A DNA stretch of 64,000 bases from an uncultured Bacilli bacterium (GCA_934101645.1 CAKORX010000001.1:124001-188000), one strand, 5' to 3'. Counted from the stretch's first letter, positions 18,751-28,084 are shown. Notes: a model not told the origin generated them from the sequence alone. Made by a program: numbers and translations.

Positions 18751-19140
18751 ATGAATAGAATTTTTGATCCAATTGATATAGTTTTTATTGTACTAATTTC
18801 TGCATATTTAGTTGTACTTGTTTTAATTGTACTTATTTTATGGCATCAAAAAGAAAAAAGAATGGCTTTAGAAAAGAAATCATTAAATATTGAAAATAAA
18901 GTAGTTAATAAAACAAAGACTTCTAAAGAATCTAACAAAACAAATAAAAAAGATAATACTAAAATTAGCAAAAATAACATCGCTAAGAATAAAAATGTTA
19001 CAAATAATAAGAAAAAGAAAAATAAGAAAAAGAATGACAATAATGTCGTAAGATATAAAGGTAAAGGACCTACAAAGAAGAAGAATACTTCAAGGAAAAG
19101 AAAGCCGAAAACAAATGGTAAGAATAAAAAGAGGAAATAA
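18751..19140 (+). CDS. Small membrane protein with long Lys/Asn-rich tail
   Basis: About 130 residues from ATG 18751, preferred over 18745 because AGGGATG then serves as ribosome site. One N-terminal membrane helix (about 8-30) is followed by a very basic tail of Lys, Asn, Thr and Arg ending in KKRK. The tail could bind nucleic acid or anionic lipid on the inner face; this is speculation. It is divergent from sufC and lies 3 bp upstream of the DUF1292 gene, so it starts a three-gene operon. Confidence 0.7.
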   Translation: MNRIFDPIDIVFIVLISAYLVVLVLIVLILWHQKEKRMALEKKSLNIENKVVNKTKTSKESNKTNKKDNTKISKNNIAKNKNVTNNKKKKNKKKNDNNVVRYKGKGPTKKKNTSRKRKPKTNGKNKKRK

Positions 19141-19143
19141 TTC

Positions 19144-19398
19144 ATGGAAAATGAGAAAATATTTGAATTGGTCGATGACAATAATAATAAAAAAGAATAT
19201 CGCATTTTAGCAGATTTTAATATTGATGATGTTTTTTATTTAATTTATACTGATGACAGTATTAATAATGATGGTGAAATAGAAACATATGCTAATGAAT
19301 ACGAAGTAATAAAAGGAAAAATAATTTTAAAGGAAATTAATAAAGAAAAATTGCCTTTAGTGTATAAAAAGTGGGATGAACTATGTCAAGAAGCATAA
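19144..19398 (+). CDS. DUF1292 (YrzB-like) small protein
   Basis: 84 residues matching the DUF1292 pattern: an acidic start, the strand KEYRILADFNIDDVFYLIYT, and a C-terminal EINKEKLPLVYKKWDEL. In Firmicutes such proteins (YrzB) are cytoplasmic and of unknown role. It overlaps the transglycosylase gene by 16 bp, so translation is coupled. Confidence 0.8.
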   Translation: MENEKIFELVDDNNNKKEYRILADFNIDDVFYLIYTDDSINNDGEIETYANEYEVIKGKIILKEINKEKLPLVYKKWDELCQEA

Positions 19399-20576
19399 TA
19401 ATTAAATTGGATAATACTGGTGCTTTATCTGATGCATATTATCTACATGGAAATCAAACTGATAGTTTAAATAATTATCTAATTAGGGTTAATCGTATTT
19501 TAAATGAATTTGAAAATGTTAAACATAAAAAAATCAGTTACAATGAAATTGAAATTACAGATAGCGCTGTTATTAAAAAACTTTTAAATAGACTTCCAAA
19601 TAATAGCGTTAGTAAGGATAACGCTGGAAAAAAAGTAATTGCTAGTGTTATGGTAGTTGCAACAATGCTCGGAGCATCAAGAATGATTAAAAATACTATC
19701 AAAAATAATGATAAAGCTGATGACCTATCTAAAAAAGTTACAACTGAAAGTACAATAAATTTAGAAGATAATAAAATTCAAGATAGTTTTGATAATGAGA
19801 AAAAACCAGTCACATTAGAAAATGACGCTACTTCTTATTCTATAGGAAAATTAGAAACACCAAAACAAGATGGTACATCATATTTTGTAGAAAGTACTGA
19901 AGAAGAAAAAGAACCCACTATAATAATTGAAACGCCTTACACATTTGATGAAGATATACCTGTATATGAATTTAATTACGAGGATCGTTCGAATAGTGAA
20001 AAAAGTAATTTTGCTAAAGAAAATTATAACGATATTGTAAATAAGTACTCTACTATGTATGGACTCGATAGTAAACTTGTTCTAGCTATGCTTACGCAAG
20101 AAAATGCTTATAATGAAGTTAATTATTCAAACGTTGGTGCAAATGGAGTTATGCAAATAGAATCAATTTGGTATGGTCAAAATATTTGTGCATATAATTA
20201 TGAAAGTAATTCTTATGAAACTGTAACTATAGAAAAAGATAAATTAACTAATCCAGAATATTCAATTAAAATTGGTTGCATGATTTTAAATAACTATTAT
20301 ACTAGTTTATATAATAACTATGTTACTACTGGGGTTATTTCAAAAAGTGATTCTATCTTAGCTACTATTATTGCATACAATAAAGGCATTACTGCTATTT
20401 GCAATTTAATCAATACCTACGGTTCTGATTTTACTTCTCACATTTCCGAAACAAGAGGTGGAGACAATGATTATATAAATCATGTTTCAAGTTACATGGA
20501 AGATATGTCTCTTGTAGAATTACAAAATAAAGATGACTCTACTTCTCAACTTGTATTTGATAATTTAAGCAGATAA
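19383..20576 (+). CDS. Membrane-anchored lytic transglycosylase (SLT domain)
   Basis: 397 residues. A cytoplasmic head (1-82), one membrane helix (about 83-98), a charged linker (100-210), and a C-terminal SLT domain (about 215-385). The catalytic Glu lies in AMLTQENAYNE, followed by GANGVMQIES and the AYNKG motif typical of goose-lysozyme-like transglycosylases. These cleave peptidoglycan to 1,6-anhydro products. It is the last gene of the operon with the 129-residue basic membrane protein and DUF1292. Its head-TM-linker layout recalls the metalloprotease at 1-1683. Confidence 0.88.
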   Translation: MSRSIIIKLDNTGALSDAYYLHGNQTDSLNNYLIRVNRILNEFENVKHKKISYNEIEITDSAVIKKLLNRLPNNSVSKDNAGKKVIASVMVVATMLGASRMIKNTIKNNDKADDLSKKVTTESTINLEDNKIQDSFDNEKKPVTLENDATSYSIGKLETPKQDGTSYFVESTEEEKEPTIIIETPYTFDEDIPVYEFNYEDRSNSEKSNFAKENYNDIVNKYSTMYGLDSKLVLAMLTQENAYNEVNYSNVGANGVMQIESIWYGQNICAYNYESNSYETVTIEKDKLTNPEYSIKIGCMILNNYYTSLYNNYVTTGVISKSDSILATIIAYNKGITAICNLINTYGSDFTSHISETRGGDNDYINHVSSYMEDMSLVELQNKDDSTSQLVFDNLSR

Positions 20577-20612
20577 AAAGGCTCATATCTTAATTGATAT
20601 GAACCTTTTTTT
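20577..20612. terminator. Bidirectional terminator between transglycosylase and LCP genes
   Basis: AAAGG-TCATATC / GATATGA-CCTTT stem with a 6-nt loop and one internal mismatch, T-rich on both strands, between convergent genes. Confidence 0.85.
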
Positions 20613-22479
20613 AATCATCTAAAGACGCTGCACCATTAATATAGAAATTTATTGAACTAATATTTCTTAACAAAGTTCCAGCATTTACATCTTGATGAGC
20701 GATTAAATCTATACCTACTTCCTCATTATAAAACCCACTGTGATTATCTATATATGTAAATTTACAATTTATATCATTTTGATTACAATAGTCTCTCGCA
20801 TCATCCTTACTTTTCCCAATAAAATTTGGTAGTGTACTATTCGTTGCTCCACTTCTTAAGCCTTTTCCTGCTATATAAGGCTCATAAGTATCATTGATTG
20901 AGTAACTAAATGTTTTTTCTATAGTAGGATTTTCTTTACCCAAATTTATATTCATTACTTTAATGATGTCCTGTAAACTTGAATCATAATATCCAAGTGC
21001 TGAGGATACTCTGCCTGATGAAATATATACATTTAAATTATAAACCTCTAAATATGTCTTTTGAATGTTAATAAACTCTTCATCTTTCATCATATTACCA
21101 ACCATTTTTTTCAAAATTTTATATGATGATAAAATTTGTTCAGTTGACATGTTCGTAGAAATATTATCGCTAACTGCATTTAAAACCTTTTCGAATTGAT
21201 TATAACTTCTTATAGTAAGCATTTTCTTTGCCATTGCCATAATTACATCTTGTTGATGTTTATTTCTCGCTAAATCACTAATTGCATATAAATGTCTACA
21301 GCGAGAATAAGCAAGTGCCTGCTCGCCATTTAAATTTTGAATACCTGTGTCAATATAAACTGTATGTGGTCCCCATAATCTATCGCTATTTTGTTCGCAT
21401 ACTTTTCCTTTACAATCAACACCTTGATTATAATTAAAATCTGGTGGTTCTACATTAACAGTAATTCCATCAAGAGCTTCTACTAAATCAACAACTCCCT
21501 TAAAATTAATTTTTACATAATAATCTATATCAATACCAGTTAATTTTTCAATTGTATCTGTTACACATTTTGTTCCATAAGCAGCGGATGAATTTATTTT
21601 ATTATATTGATTATTTCTACATGCAATTGGAACGTATGTATCTCTTGGAATTGAGAATAATGTTGCGCTGTATGTCTTTGGATTAAATGTTGCTAGAATA
21701 AGTGTATCACCATTAAATGCGGCGTCATCATCAAGGCCATCTCCTTCTGAATCGACACCTAAAATAAGTGCTGTGAATGGTTCATTTAAACTTTTATTAG
21801 TTATAAGTTTTTCATCATTTGATATTTTCTTTTTCTCAGATATTTCATACACTTTTTTAGTTTCATTACCTATATTTGAAAAATCTTTTTCACTACTATA
21901 TCTTATAACATAACTTCCACTTATTAAAATTGCATCAATTTTTTTATCATATAAATCATATAGCATGTCCAAATAGTTATCATATTCTTTGATTTCATTA
22001 TCTAAATTTTCCTTTTTAAGTAGTTTATCTGCTAAAGTGTACCCTTCATAATCACTTTCGTCATTTATTTTACCAATTACAGAGTTATTATCAAACTTTT
22101 CATCTACTAATGTAACTAAATATGTTTTATAATTTACATTATTTTTTGAACTAAGTGAACCTATTTTACCATAAATAAAATTAATAACTGTTGAACCAAA
22201 ACAAAAAATTACTATCAAAATTACTGAAATTACTGAGGTTATTATTAAATGAGTATACTTTCTTAAAACCAATTTAAATAAATTTATTATAATATATAGG
22301 ATAAGATACAATGCAAATAATACAAGTACAATATACCTTATAACTGTCTCTATTCCTGTTAAAGAAATAATACTTTTAGCAAAAAAGACAAAACTTATTA
22401 TATATGCAATAATTACTCCAAAATAAAGAACTCTTGCCCATAATTTACTGCGATGAAATTTTCTTTTCAATTGTTTCAT
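20611..22479 (-). CDS. LytR-CpsA-Psr family ligase with C-terminal PASTA-like domain
   Basis: 622 residues. Three N-terminal membrane helices (about 15-100), an exported accessory region, the LCP domain (about 225-420), then a PASTA-like tail (about 545-615, STLPNFIGKSKDDARDYC). LCP landmarks are the Asp in LILGVDSEG, the conserved Arg in FSIPRDTYV and the YSRCRH arginines. LCP enzymes move teichoic acid or capsule polymers from undecaprenyl phosphate to peptidoglycan. It is the last gene of an operon with an LtaS-type enzyme, overlapping its neighbour by one base. The PASTA tail may target uncrosslinked peptidoglycan. Confidence 0.9.
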   Translation of the reverse strand: MKQLKRKFHRSKLWARVLYFGVIIAYIISFVFFAKSIISLTGIETVIRYIVLVLFALYLILYIIINLFKLVLRKYTHLIITSVISVILIVIFCFGSTVINFIYGKIGSLSSKNNVNYKTYLVTLVDEKFDNNSVIGKINDESDYEGYTLADKLLKKENLDNEIKEYDNYLDMLYDLYDKKIDAILISGSYVIRYSSEKDFSNIGNETKKVYEISEKKKISNDEKLITNKSLNEPFTALILGVDSEGDGLDDDAAFNGDTLILATFNPKTYSATLFSIPRDTYVPIACRNNQYNKINSSAAYGTKCVTDTIEKLTGIDIDYYVKINFKGVVDLVEALDGITVNVEPPDFNYNQGVDCKGKVCEQNSDRLWGPHTVYIDTGIQNLNGEQALAYSRCRHLYAISDLARNKHQQDVIMAMAKKMLTIRSYNQFEKVLNAVSDNISTNMSTEQILSSYKILKKMVGNMMKDEEFINIQKTYLEVYNLNVYISSGRVSSALGYYDSSLQDIIKVMNINLGKENPTIEKTFSYSINDTYEPYIAGKGLRSGATNSTLPNFIGKSKDDARDYCNQNDINCKFTYIDNHSGFYNEEVGIDLIAHQDVNAGTLLRNISSINFYINGAASLDD

Positions 22480-23099
22480 TATTTTACCTCCGGTGTAAAT
22501 GATACAACATAAAGTTTATCACCAATTTTAATTATTTCAACTTTACCTTCATTATCATAGCCCAAATCTTTTTTATATGTCCAATTTAAAGTAATAACAT
22601 CAGAATCATATTTTGTATTGTCATATGTAAATATAGACTTTTCTTTGCTAGCTATTGAAATACTTTCAACAACTGGATATTCATTATTTTTTCTTGCACT
22701 TTTATCTTTTAAATATTTGTATAATGTACTTTGAACTCTATTTTTAAAGTTTTCTTTATCATAGACATATTCCAAAGAACCAACATCATACATATTTTCT
22801 TTATTATCAATTGTATATAAATCAATTATAAATAATTTGCTTAATACTTCTGCATACTTATCATAATCGATTTGATCACTACTTAAAATACTTTTTAAAT
22901 CATTAAAATTTTCTTTCATTAAATTAGTATTATTTCTATCAAGTGTATAATCAAATTTTTCTGTTTTATCAACACTTTTAGTTAAAAATCCACTTCCATT
23001 TTTATTAAAAAGTAAAAAATATAAAATAGCACAAATGATTATTAAAGCAATGACTATAAAAATTATTGCTTTTTTTACCCTTTTTTTCTTTTTACTCAT
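22479..23099 (-). CDS. Single-pass membrane protein, unknown function, in wall-polymer operon
   Basis: 206 residues. A Lys-rich N-terminus (KKKKRVKK) is followed by one helix (about 10-30) and an exported alpha/beta domain with no catalytic motif. It sits between the LtaS-like and LCP genes with one-base overlaps at both ends, so the three are made together. A role as an accessory to polymer synthesis or attachment follows only from position. Confidence 0.75.
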   Translation of the reverse strand: MSKKKKRVKKAIIFIVIALIIICAILYFLLFNKNGSGFLTKSVDKTEKFDYTLDRNNTNLMKENFNDLKSILSSDQIDYDKYAEVLSKLFIIDLYTIDNKENMYDVGSLEYVYDKENFKNRVQSTLYKYLKDKSARKNNEYPVVESISIASKEKSIFTYDNTKYDSDVITLNWTYKKDLGYDNEGKVEIIKIGDKLYVVSFTPEVK

Positions 23100-25126
23100 T
23101 ACTTTGTCTCCTTTTTATTTAATAAATCATAAACAATAATTGAATTTGATACATCCAAAATTTGTTCAACATAATCTTTATTTTTATTAACATAATTGTC
23201 ATCAATAATTGTACCATCTTTTAAAACATAGTACTCTCCAGTAGAATTATTATAATACATTGTGTTTGTTAAATAATTGCCATTAGGGAAAGCAATAACA
23301 TTATTATTTTTTATATTAAATATATCATGACCTAATGCATATTCATTTTGTAAACCAAACATATTTAGTATTGTTGGGGAAACGTCTATCATTCCCATAT
23401 AATAGTCAACTTTTCCTTTAAATATATTTTTTAATTTTTGATTTTTAGTCCATATAATTAAAGGTGTTTTTTTATTTAGTTCATGTTTAAATGAATCATA
23501 ATTTACATAATTTTCATTATTTTCCGAATACAATTCCCCGGTTTCCGGATTATGATTATATAAGTAATTTAAATCCTTACGAGTGAGTTTTGCATCGTGA
23601 TCCCCATAGAAAACAAATATTGTATTTTCAAATGCTGACGATTCATTAATATAGTTTATTAAATCCCCTAAAGCACTATCCGCATAGTGAACACTTGTTA
23701 AATAGTTTCCAACGTCTGTGCCTGCTAGATAATTTGACGTTTCACTAACTGACTTACCTGTTGTTTCGTCAATAGTAGTATAACTTTCAGTAAAATCAAA
23801 TTCTCCATATTTGTCAATAAATATAAATGGTGAATGATTAGAAAGAGTTATTATTGTTCCCATATAATTTTTATTACTAGTTTCAATATTTTCAAGAATT
23901 GGAATTGCTTCTTTAAAGAAAAGTTTATCATTTATACCCAAATTTATGACATCATCTTGAGTATAAGTAAAACTTTCTTCGAAATACATTCCAGTGTAGC
24001 CTAACAAAGGATGAATTTTATTTCTATTCCACATTGATGAAGCATTTCCATGCATACTAAATGTATAATATCCCTCGTTACTTAGTATTTTTGGTAAAGT
24101 ATTATAATTCCTATTGTAATAGCTTACAAAAACAGTACCTGAAGCTGCTGGCATTAAACTTGTTAAAAGTGTAAACTCTGTATCTGATGATGTACCAGTC
24201 GAAACCTGAGGATAAAAGTTTGAAAAAAACATTCCATCTTTTGCAAGTTTATTTAAATTCGGAGTAACCTCTTTATTATTAAACTTTAAGTCCATGACAA
24301 AGTCTTGCATACTTTCCATATGGATAAACACAATATTATACCCTTTTAAAATATTTGTATATTCATTAGTTTCTTTATATTTATTATTTTCATCATTCGA
24401 ATAATAAGAATTAAATAATTTTAAGGCATCTTCATATCCAAATAAACTATTAATTTTTGGTCTTAAAGTTTGAATTAAATCATTTCCTTGATATAAAATT
24501 ATACCAAATCTTTCTACAATATATACACGATTCCATTGTTTAGATAATCTTGAATAATCAGAACCTTTTGTAAATGCAAAACTAAGAGTTAAAAAAACTA
24601 TACCAGCAATAATTGTTGATGAAACCATTTTTTTGCTTTTTTCAACACAGTTAATATAATTGTAATAGCTTGATTTTGAAAGTTTTCTATGAACTAATTC
24701 AAAAAGTATTGGAAATAAAATGAATACTAAATAGTTTATTTTAAACTTCTCCCAAATTGAACCAGTAACTGTCTCAGTTTGTGACAATGATGCTATTTCT
24801 CCAAATGAAGCAAATGATGAATAAAAAAGATAATATATAGAATTAACAAGCCCCATCAAACAGAAAATACATACCCAGATAAAAAAATACTTATATTGTT
24901 TTTGAGGTTTAATAAAATAACCAAACGCTCCAATAAGCAGTATAAGACCAATATCTGTTATAAATGGGAAAATTGATTTACCTATTCCAATTGTATTACT
25001 TCGTGCGATAGTAGTGCTTAATATTGATATTAACACGTATGATAAAAATAATCTATTAGAAATAATATACTCAATAAGTGATTTTTTGACTTTTTTACAC
25101 ATTTTTTTATTTACTTTTTTTTCCAT
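23099..25126 (-). CDS. LtaS-type lipoteichoic acid synthase / sulfatase-fold phosphoglycerol transferase
   Basis: 675 residues: five membrane helices (about 15-200), then an extracellular sulfatase-fold domain (about 265-600). Key residues include the metal Glu in VFIHMESMQDF, the nucleophile Thr in VSTGTSSDTEF, the His in SMHGNASSMWNR and the metal pair in VFYGDHDAK. LtaS polymerises glycerol-phosphate from phosphatidylglycerol into lipoteichoic acid. It heads the operon with the 206-residue protein and the LCP enzyme. Related enzymes include primases, so exact product is uncertain. Confidence 0.92.
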   Translation of the reverse strand: MEKKVNKKMCKKVKKSLIEYIISNRLFLSYVLISILSTTIARSNTIGIGKSIFPFITDIGLILLIGAFGYFIKPQKQYKYFFIWVCIFCLMGLVNSIYYLFYSSFASFGEIASLSQTETVTGSIWEKFKINYLVFILFPILFELVHRKLSKSSYYNYINCVEKSKKMVSSTIIAGIVFLTLSFAFTKGSDYSRLSKQWNRVYIVERFGIILYQGNDLIQTLRPKINSLFGYEDALKLFNSYYSNDENNKYKETNEYTNILKGYNIVFIHMESMQDFVMDLKFNNKEVTPNLNKLAKDGMFFSNFYPQVSTGTSSDTEFTLLTSLMPAASGTVFVSYYNRNYNTLPKILSNEGYYTFSMHGNASSMWNRNKIHPLLGYTGMYFEESFTYTQDDVINLGINDKLFFKEAIPILENIETSNKNYMGTIITLSNHSPFIFIDKYGEFDFTESYTTIDETTGKSVSETSNYLAGTDVGNYLTSVHYADSALGDLINYINESSAFENTIFVFYGDHDAKLTRKDLNYLYNHNPETGELYSENNENYVNYDSFKHELNKKTPLIIWTKNQKLKNIFKGKVDYYMGMIDVSPTILNMFGLQNEYALGHDIFNIKNNNVIAFPNGNYLTNTMYYNNSTGEYYVLKDGTIIDDNYVNKNKDYVEQILDVSNSIIVYDLLNKKETK

Positions 25127-25183
25127 AAAATCCTTCTTATCAAATTTAATTATATCAACTTTTATTTTTTTTTACAATTAGTC

Positions 25184-25213
25184 TTGAAATATTTATATAT
25201 AATATGGTAAAAT
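25184..25213 (+). promoter_or_regulatory. Promoter of tRNA-Gly
   Basis: TTGAAA (25184-25189), 18-bp spacer, TAAAAT (25208-25213), 19 bp before the tRNA. Confidence 0.6.
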
Positions 25214-25232
25214 ATTTACACGTACATGAAAT

Positions 25233-25307
25233 GCAGGTGTAGTACAGCGGTTAGTATGCGGCCTTGCCAAGGCTGAGACGGCGGTTCGATTCCGCTCACT
25301 TGCTCCA
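25233..25307 (+). tRNA. tRNA-Gly (anticodon GCC), CCA encoded
   Basis: 75 nt including CCA. The acceptor stem pairs GCAGGTG with CACTTGC (one G-U). The anticodon stem-loop holds TTGCCAA giving GCC, and the T-arm contains GGTTCGATTCC. The 3' CCA is part of a 10-bp sequence (25302-25311) repeated at 33242-33251, so the tRNA end is a likely attachment site for the element to the right. Confidence 0.95.
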
Positions 25308-25311
25308 TTGA
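25302..25311. repeat. Left direct repeat, candidate attL core
   Basis: GCTCCATTGA; starts inside the tRNA acceptor 3' strand and runs past the CCA. Identical to 33242-33251. A 10-mer with five G/C is unlikely to recur by chance in this AT-rich window. Confidence 0.5.
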
Positions 25312-25318
25312 CGAATCT

Positions 25319-25340
25319 GTTCGAACTATTTAGTTTGAAC
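25319..25340. repeat. Inverted repeat next to the tRNA
   Basis: GTTCGAACTA-TT-TAGTTTGAAC, nine of ten positions complementary plus one G-T. It could be a recombinase-binding dyad at the element's left end; as RNA the loop is too short for the full stem. Confidence 0.4.
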
Positions 25341-25351
25341 TTGATATATAG

Positions 25352-25376
25352 AATCAATCGAAAGATTGATTTTTTT
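25352..25376 (+). terminator. Terminator downstream of tRNA-Gly
   Basis: AATCAATC-GAAA-GATTGATT followed by a T-run; GNRA-type tetraloop. Confidence 0.8.
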
Positions 25377-25417
25377 GTGTCTTACAAAGAAATCATCCTA
25401 AAGAAAGGATGGTGTTT

Positions 25418-25693
25418 ATGATTAATATTATCAAACAAGAAATACCTATTGATGAATCACTTAAAAAGAAATTAGAGTTTATTTGTGATTTTTGTAATAC
25501 TACTCCTACATTTATAAATGGAAGTATTAGAAAAATTGATAAATCTAATTTGGCTTATGTTGAACCTCACAAAGTAATTATCAATAATATAATGTTTCTT
25601 GTTTTTAATTATTCTAATGATGTTTATATCAAAAACTTTGGTAATAAAATTAAAATCAATGAATTAGAAAATTATTTAAAGCATACCAACTAG
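25418..25693 (+). CDS. Small protein of unknown function at element left end
   Basis: About 91 residues from ATG 25418 (MINII); AAAGGATG gives proper spacing there, while ATG 25409 is too close. No membrane segment; alpha/beta pattern with two Cys (FICDFCN). Position between the attachment site and the recombinase suggests an element accessory such as a directionality or regulatory factor, but no family is recognised. Confidence 0.65.
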   Translation: MINIIKQEIPIDESLKKKLEFICDFCNTTPTFINGSIRKIDKSNLAYVEPHKVIINNIMFLVFNYSNDVYIKNFGNKIKINELENYLKHTN

Positions 25694-25752
25694 TAAATTT
25701 GTCGAAAATAGTTTATAATTAAATTAGAAAAACTTATATCTGATTTATTTAT

Positions 25753-25800
25753 GGGCGAAGTAGTACAAATAAGCCTAGTTGTACTGCTTCGCTCTTTTTT
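25753..25800 (+). terminator. Strong hairpin-terminator in the recombinase leader
   Basis: A 16-bp stem (25753-25768 with 25779-25794, two G-U pairs), 10-nt loop ATAAGCCTAG and six T residues, ending 20 nt before the recombinase start. It either ends the upstream transcript or attenuates recombinase expression. Confidence 0.8.
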
Positions 25801-25820
25801 AGTAAAGGAGATGATGATAA

Positions 25821-27533
25821 TTGGATGATGTAAAAAAAGTTTGTGGTCTATATATGAGAGTATCAACAGAGGATCAGGCACGAGAAGGATTTTCATTAGG
25901 AGAACAAAAAGAAAAGTTATTAAAACTCTGTGCATTTAAGGACTATGAAGTATTTAAAGTTTATGAAGATGCAGGAATATCTGCAAAAGATATGGAACAT
26001 AGACCAGCATTTCAAGAAATGCTACAAGATATGAGAAACAGAAAAATCAATTATATTGTAGCCTACAAACTAGATAGAGTTACTCGTTCAGTTCGTGATT
26101 TAGAAGAACTAATATCTCAGTTAGAAAAATATAATTGTTATCTTGTTTGTGATAGAGATGATGTTAATACTTCTACTGCTAACGGAAGATTTTTTGTAAG
26201 AATGCTAACAGTATTATCACAATTAGAAATTGAAATTGTATCGGAAAGAACTAAATTTGGACTTAATGGAGCAATTAAGTCAAGTCATTTACCAGGTCCT
26301 GCCCCACTAGGATATAAGAAAGATGGTAATAAAAAAACTATTGTTGATGAAACAACTAAACCTGTTATTGAAAGAATATTTAAGTTATATTTGGAAGGCA
26401 AAAGTTTTCAGCAAATATCAAATATCTTTAATAAAGAAAAATTATTAAATCCAAAGAAATGGAAAGACACGACTATTCAAAAGATAATTGATAACAAAAT
26501 CTATATGGGAGATTATGAGCAATATAAAAGAATTGCTAAAAAAGAAAACAAAGAACCTGTTATTTATATGAATGTTGTTGAGCAAATAATATCACGTGCA
26601 ATGTGGGAAGAATGCCAAAGACAAAAAGAAATTAATCAAAGAACTTATACTAGAGATAGAGTTTATTTATTCTTTCAAAAGATTAAGTGTCCTACTTGTG
26701 GAAGAATAATGAAATGTAAAGGTTCTGGTGGCAAGAAGAAAAAGTATATGTATTATAATTGTGAAAAATGTCATTTAAATTATCGTGAAGATAAAATCGA
26801 AGAATGTTTAATGCAATTTATCTATGATTTAGTTGAGTATGATATGGCAGTTAAAAAGTATTTTTTACCTATTTTAGCAGACCATAAACCAACGAAAACT
26901 GATGATATAGATAAAGAGATTAATGGGTTAATAAAACAAAAAGAACGTATTAAAAAAGCATATATGAGTGGTATTGTCGAAATGGAAGATTTTTCAGAAG
27001 ATTATAAACTAATTGAAGAAAAATTAGAAATTTTAGAACAAAGAAAATCAGAACTTTTATACTTAGATAATATAACTTTTACACCACAACAATTAATGGC
27101 AGATAGAGATATTGAACGAGAAACTATGATAAGATTAGATACTTTAAATGATGTTGTTAAAACAAATTGGAAAAGTAAAACAAAAGATGAAAAACAAGAA
27201 TTTATATCTAAATTTATTGAGTCAATTATTCTAACAAAAGATAAAAACAATGAACTTCATATAGATAAAATTAATTTTAGAAAGAGTTATATAAATAACT
27301 TAATGAAGTTTTTATATAAAGGAATATTAGATGTGCTAGTACCAGTTGAGATTAATGGTAAAGAAGAATTTATTATTGGTAGCCCTAATATTTCTAATGA
27401 ACAAGTACAAGAATATTTAGATAGATTAAATGAATTTTATGAAACAAAAATGTACCAACTTTATGAGAAAGTTGATGAAGATACAGGTAATATTATTGGT
27501 GAATTTACACCTAAAAAAATGAAAAAATTATAA
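25821..27533 (+). CDS. Large serine recombinase
   Basis: 570 residues starting at TTG, 10 nt after AAAGGAG. Resolvase domain (1-150) with the nucleophile Ser in LYMRVSTEDQ and the Arg-rich core YKLDRVTRSVRDLEEL; a recombinase domain (about 160-270); a zinc ribbon (about 290-335, CPTC then CEKC); and a long coiled coil (about 355-420). Such enzymes integrate and excise elements by double-strand exchange at short att sites and need no host factors. The TTG start and the leader hairpin both suggest low expression. TnpV and MobC-like genes follow, as in mobilisable clostridial transposons. Confidence 0.94.
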   Translation: MDDVKKVCGLYMRVSTEDQAREGFSLGEQKEKLLKLCAFKDYEVFKVYEDAGISAKDMEHRPAFQEMLQDMRNRKINYIVAYKLDRVTRSVRDLEELISQLEKYNCYLVCDRDDVNTSTANGRFFVRMLTVLSQLEIEIVSERTKFGLNGAIKSSHLPGPAPLGYKKDGNKKTIVDETTKPVIERIFKLYLEGKSFQQISNIFNKEKLLNPKKWKDTTIQKIIDNKIYMGDYEQYKRIAKKENKEPVIYMNVVEQIISRAMWEECQRQKEINQRTYTRDRVYLFFQKIKCPTCGRIMKCKGSGGKKKKYMYYNCEKCHLNYREDKIEECLMQFIYDLVEYDMAVKKYFLPILADHKPTKTDDIDKEINGLIKQKERIKKAYMSGIVEMEDFSEDYKLIEEKLEILEQRKSELLYLDNITFTPQQLMADRDIERETMIRLDTLNDVVKTNWKSKTKDEKQEFISKFIESIILTKDKNNELHIDKINFRKSYINNLMKFLYKGILDVLVPVEINGKEEFIIGSPNISNEQVQEYLDRLNEFYETKMYQLYEKVDEDTGNIIGEFTPKKMKKL

Positions 27534-27658
27534 GAATTGTACCAATATCATCTACTGAAATAAAAACAAAATCAATCATAAATAAAGAAGATATTGAAAC
27601 AAAATATGGTATTGTTACTTACAATCCTAACAAACCAAATAAGAAAGGAAATGATTAA
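27515..27658 (+). pseudogene. Start-less open frame overlapping the recombinase end
   Basis: Open from 27515 to the TAA at 27656-27658 with no ATG, GTG or TTG. It encodes IIRIVPIS...KYGIVTYNPNKPNKKGND. A short VIP/IVP-containing N-terminus is common in serine recombinases of multi-recombinase transposons, so this may be the remnant of a second recombinase. Alternatively it is translated by re-initiation from an ATT or ATA. Confidence 0.3.
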
Positions 27659-27661
27659 ATT

Positions 27662-28024
27662 ATGGAATTGAAATATACAAAAATTGGTGATTATAAATTA
27701 CCAAATCTAACTTTAAACGATAATAAAAAAGGAACAATAAATAAGTATGGAATGTTAAGACTTGATTATTTAAAAGCACATAAAAAAGCACTTTACACTA
27801 CACTTTTAATGAAAGATGAACTCACTAATCATCTTATTTCAGTAAGTAAAGATGCAGAAATTTTATTAAATACTTTGATGGAAAGTCATAAAAAATCAGA
27901 TGAAAAACTATCTGAAAAAAGTAAAGAAACAAACCAACTTGAATGGGTAAAATTAATGAATAATTATAAAAATACTGCAGAAGAAGTTGTATTAAAAGAA
28001 CTAATTTATACAGAAAATGTGTGA
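27662..28024 (+). CDS. TnpV-like transposon protein
   Basis: 120 residues. NKYGMLRLDYLKAHKKALYT followed by LLMKDELTNHL matches the YGxLRxxYLxExRpxLYxxLLxxGxLxxHL pattern of the TnpV family found in Tn4451-type mobilisable transposons. Its function is unknown. Its stop lies inside a perfect 30-bp palindrome. It supports assigning this region to a mobile element. Confidence 0.8.
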   Translation: MELKYTKIGDYKLPNLTLNDNKKGTINKYGMLRLDYLKAHKKALYTTLLMKDELTNHLISVSKDAEILLNTLMESHKKSDEKLSEKSKETNQLEWVKLMNNYKNTAEEVVLKELIYTENV

Positions 28025-28043
28025 GTACGTACTCACACATTTT
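28014..28043. terminator. Perfect 30-bp palindrome after tnpV
   Basis: AAAATGTGTGAGTAC next to its exact complement, no loop. It would fold as a hairpin with T-run on either strand; it may act as a terminator or as a protein site near an origin of transfer. Confidence 0.7.
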
Positions 28044-28084
28044 GTCTGGCAAGCACTGAATTTATACTCCCGTACAAATTCGTA

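Noticed and set aside
18846..19205. Leu/Phe-rich 119-codon frame on the minus strand
   Set aside because: It is the antisense of the Lys/Asn-rich tail of the plus-strand gene; the composition is a mirror effect and it has no ribosome site.
12930..28024. Mycoplasma-type code with TGA as tryptophan
   Set aside because: TGA ends genes at expected places (integrase, TnpV) and Trp positions in ValRS and others are TGG.
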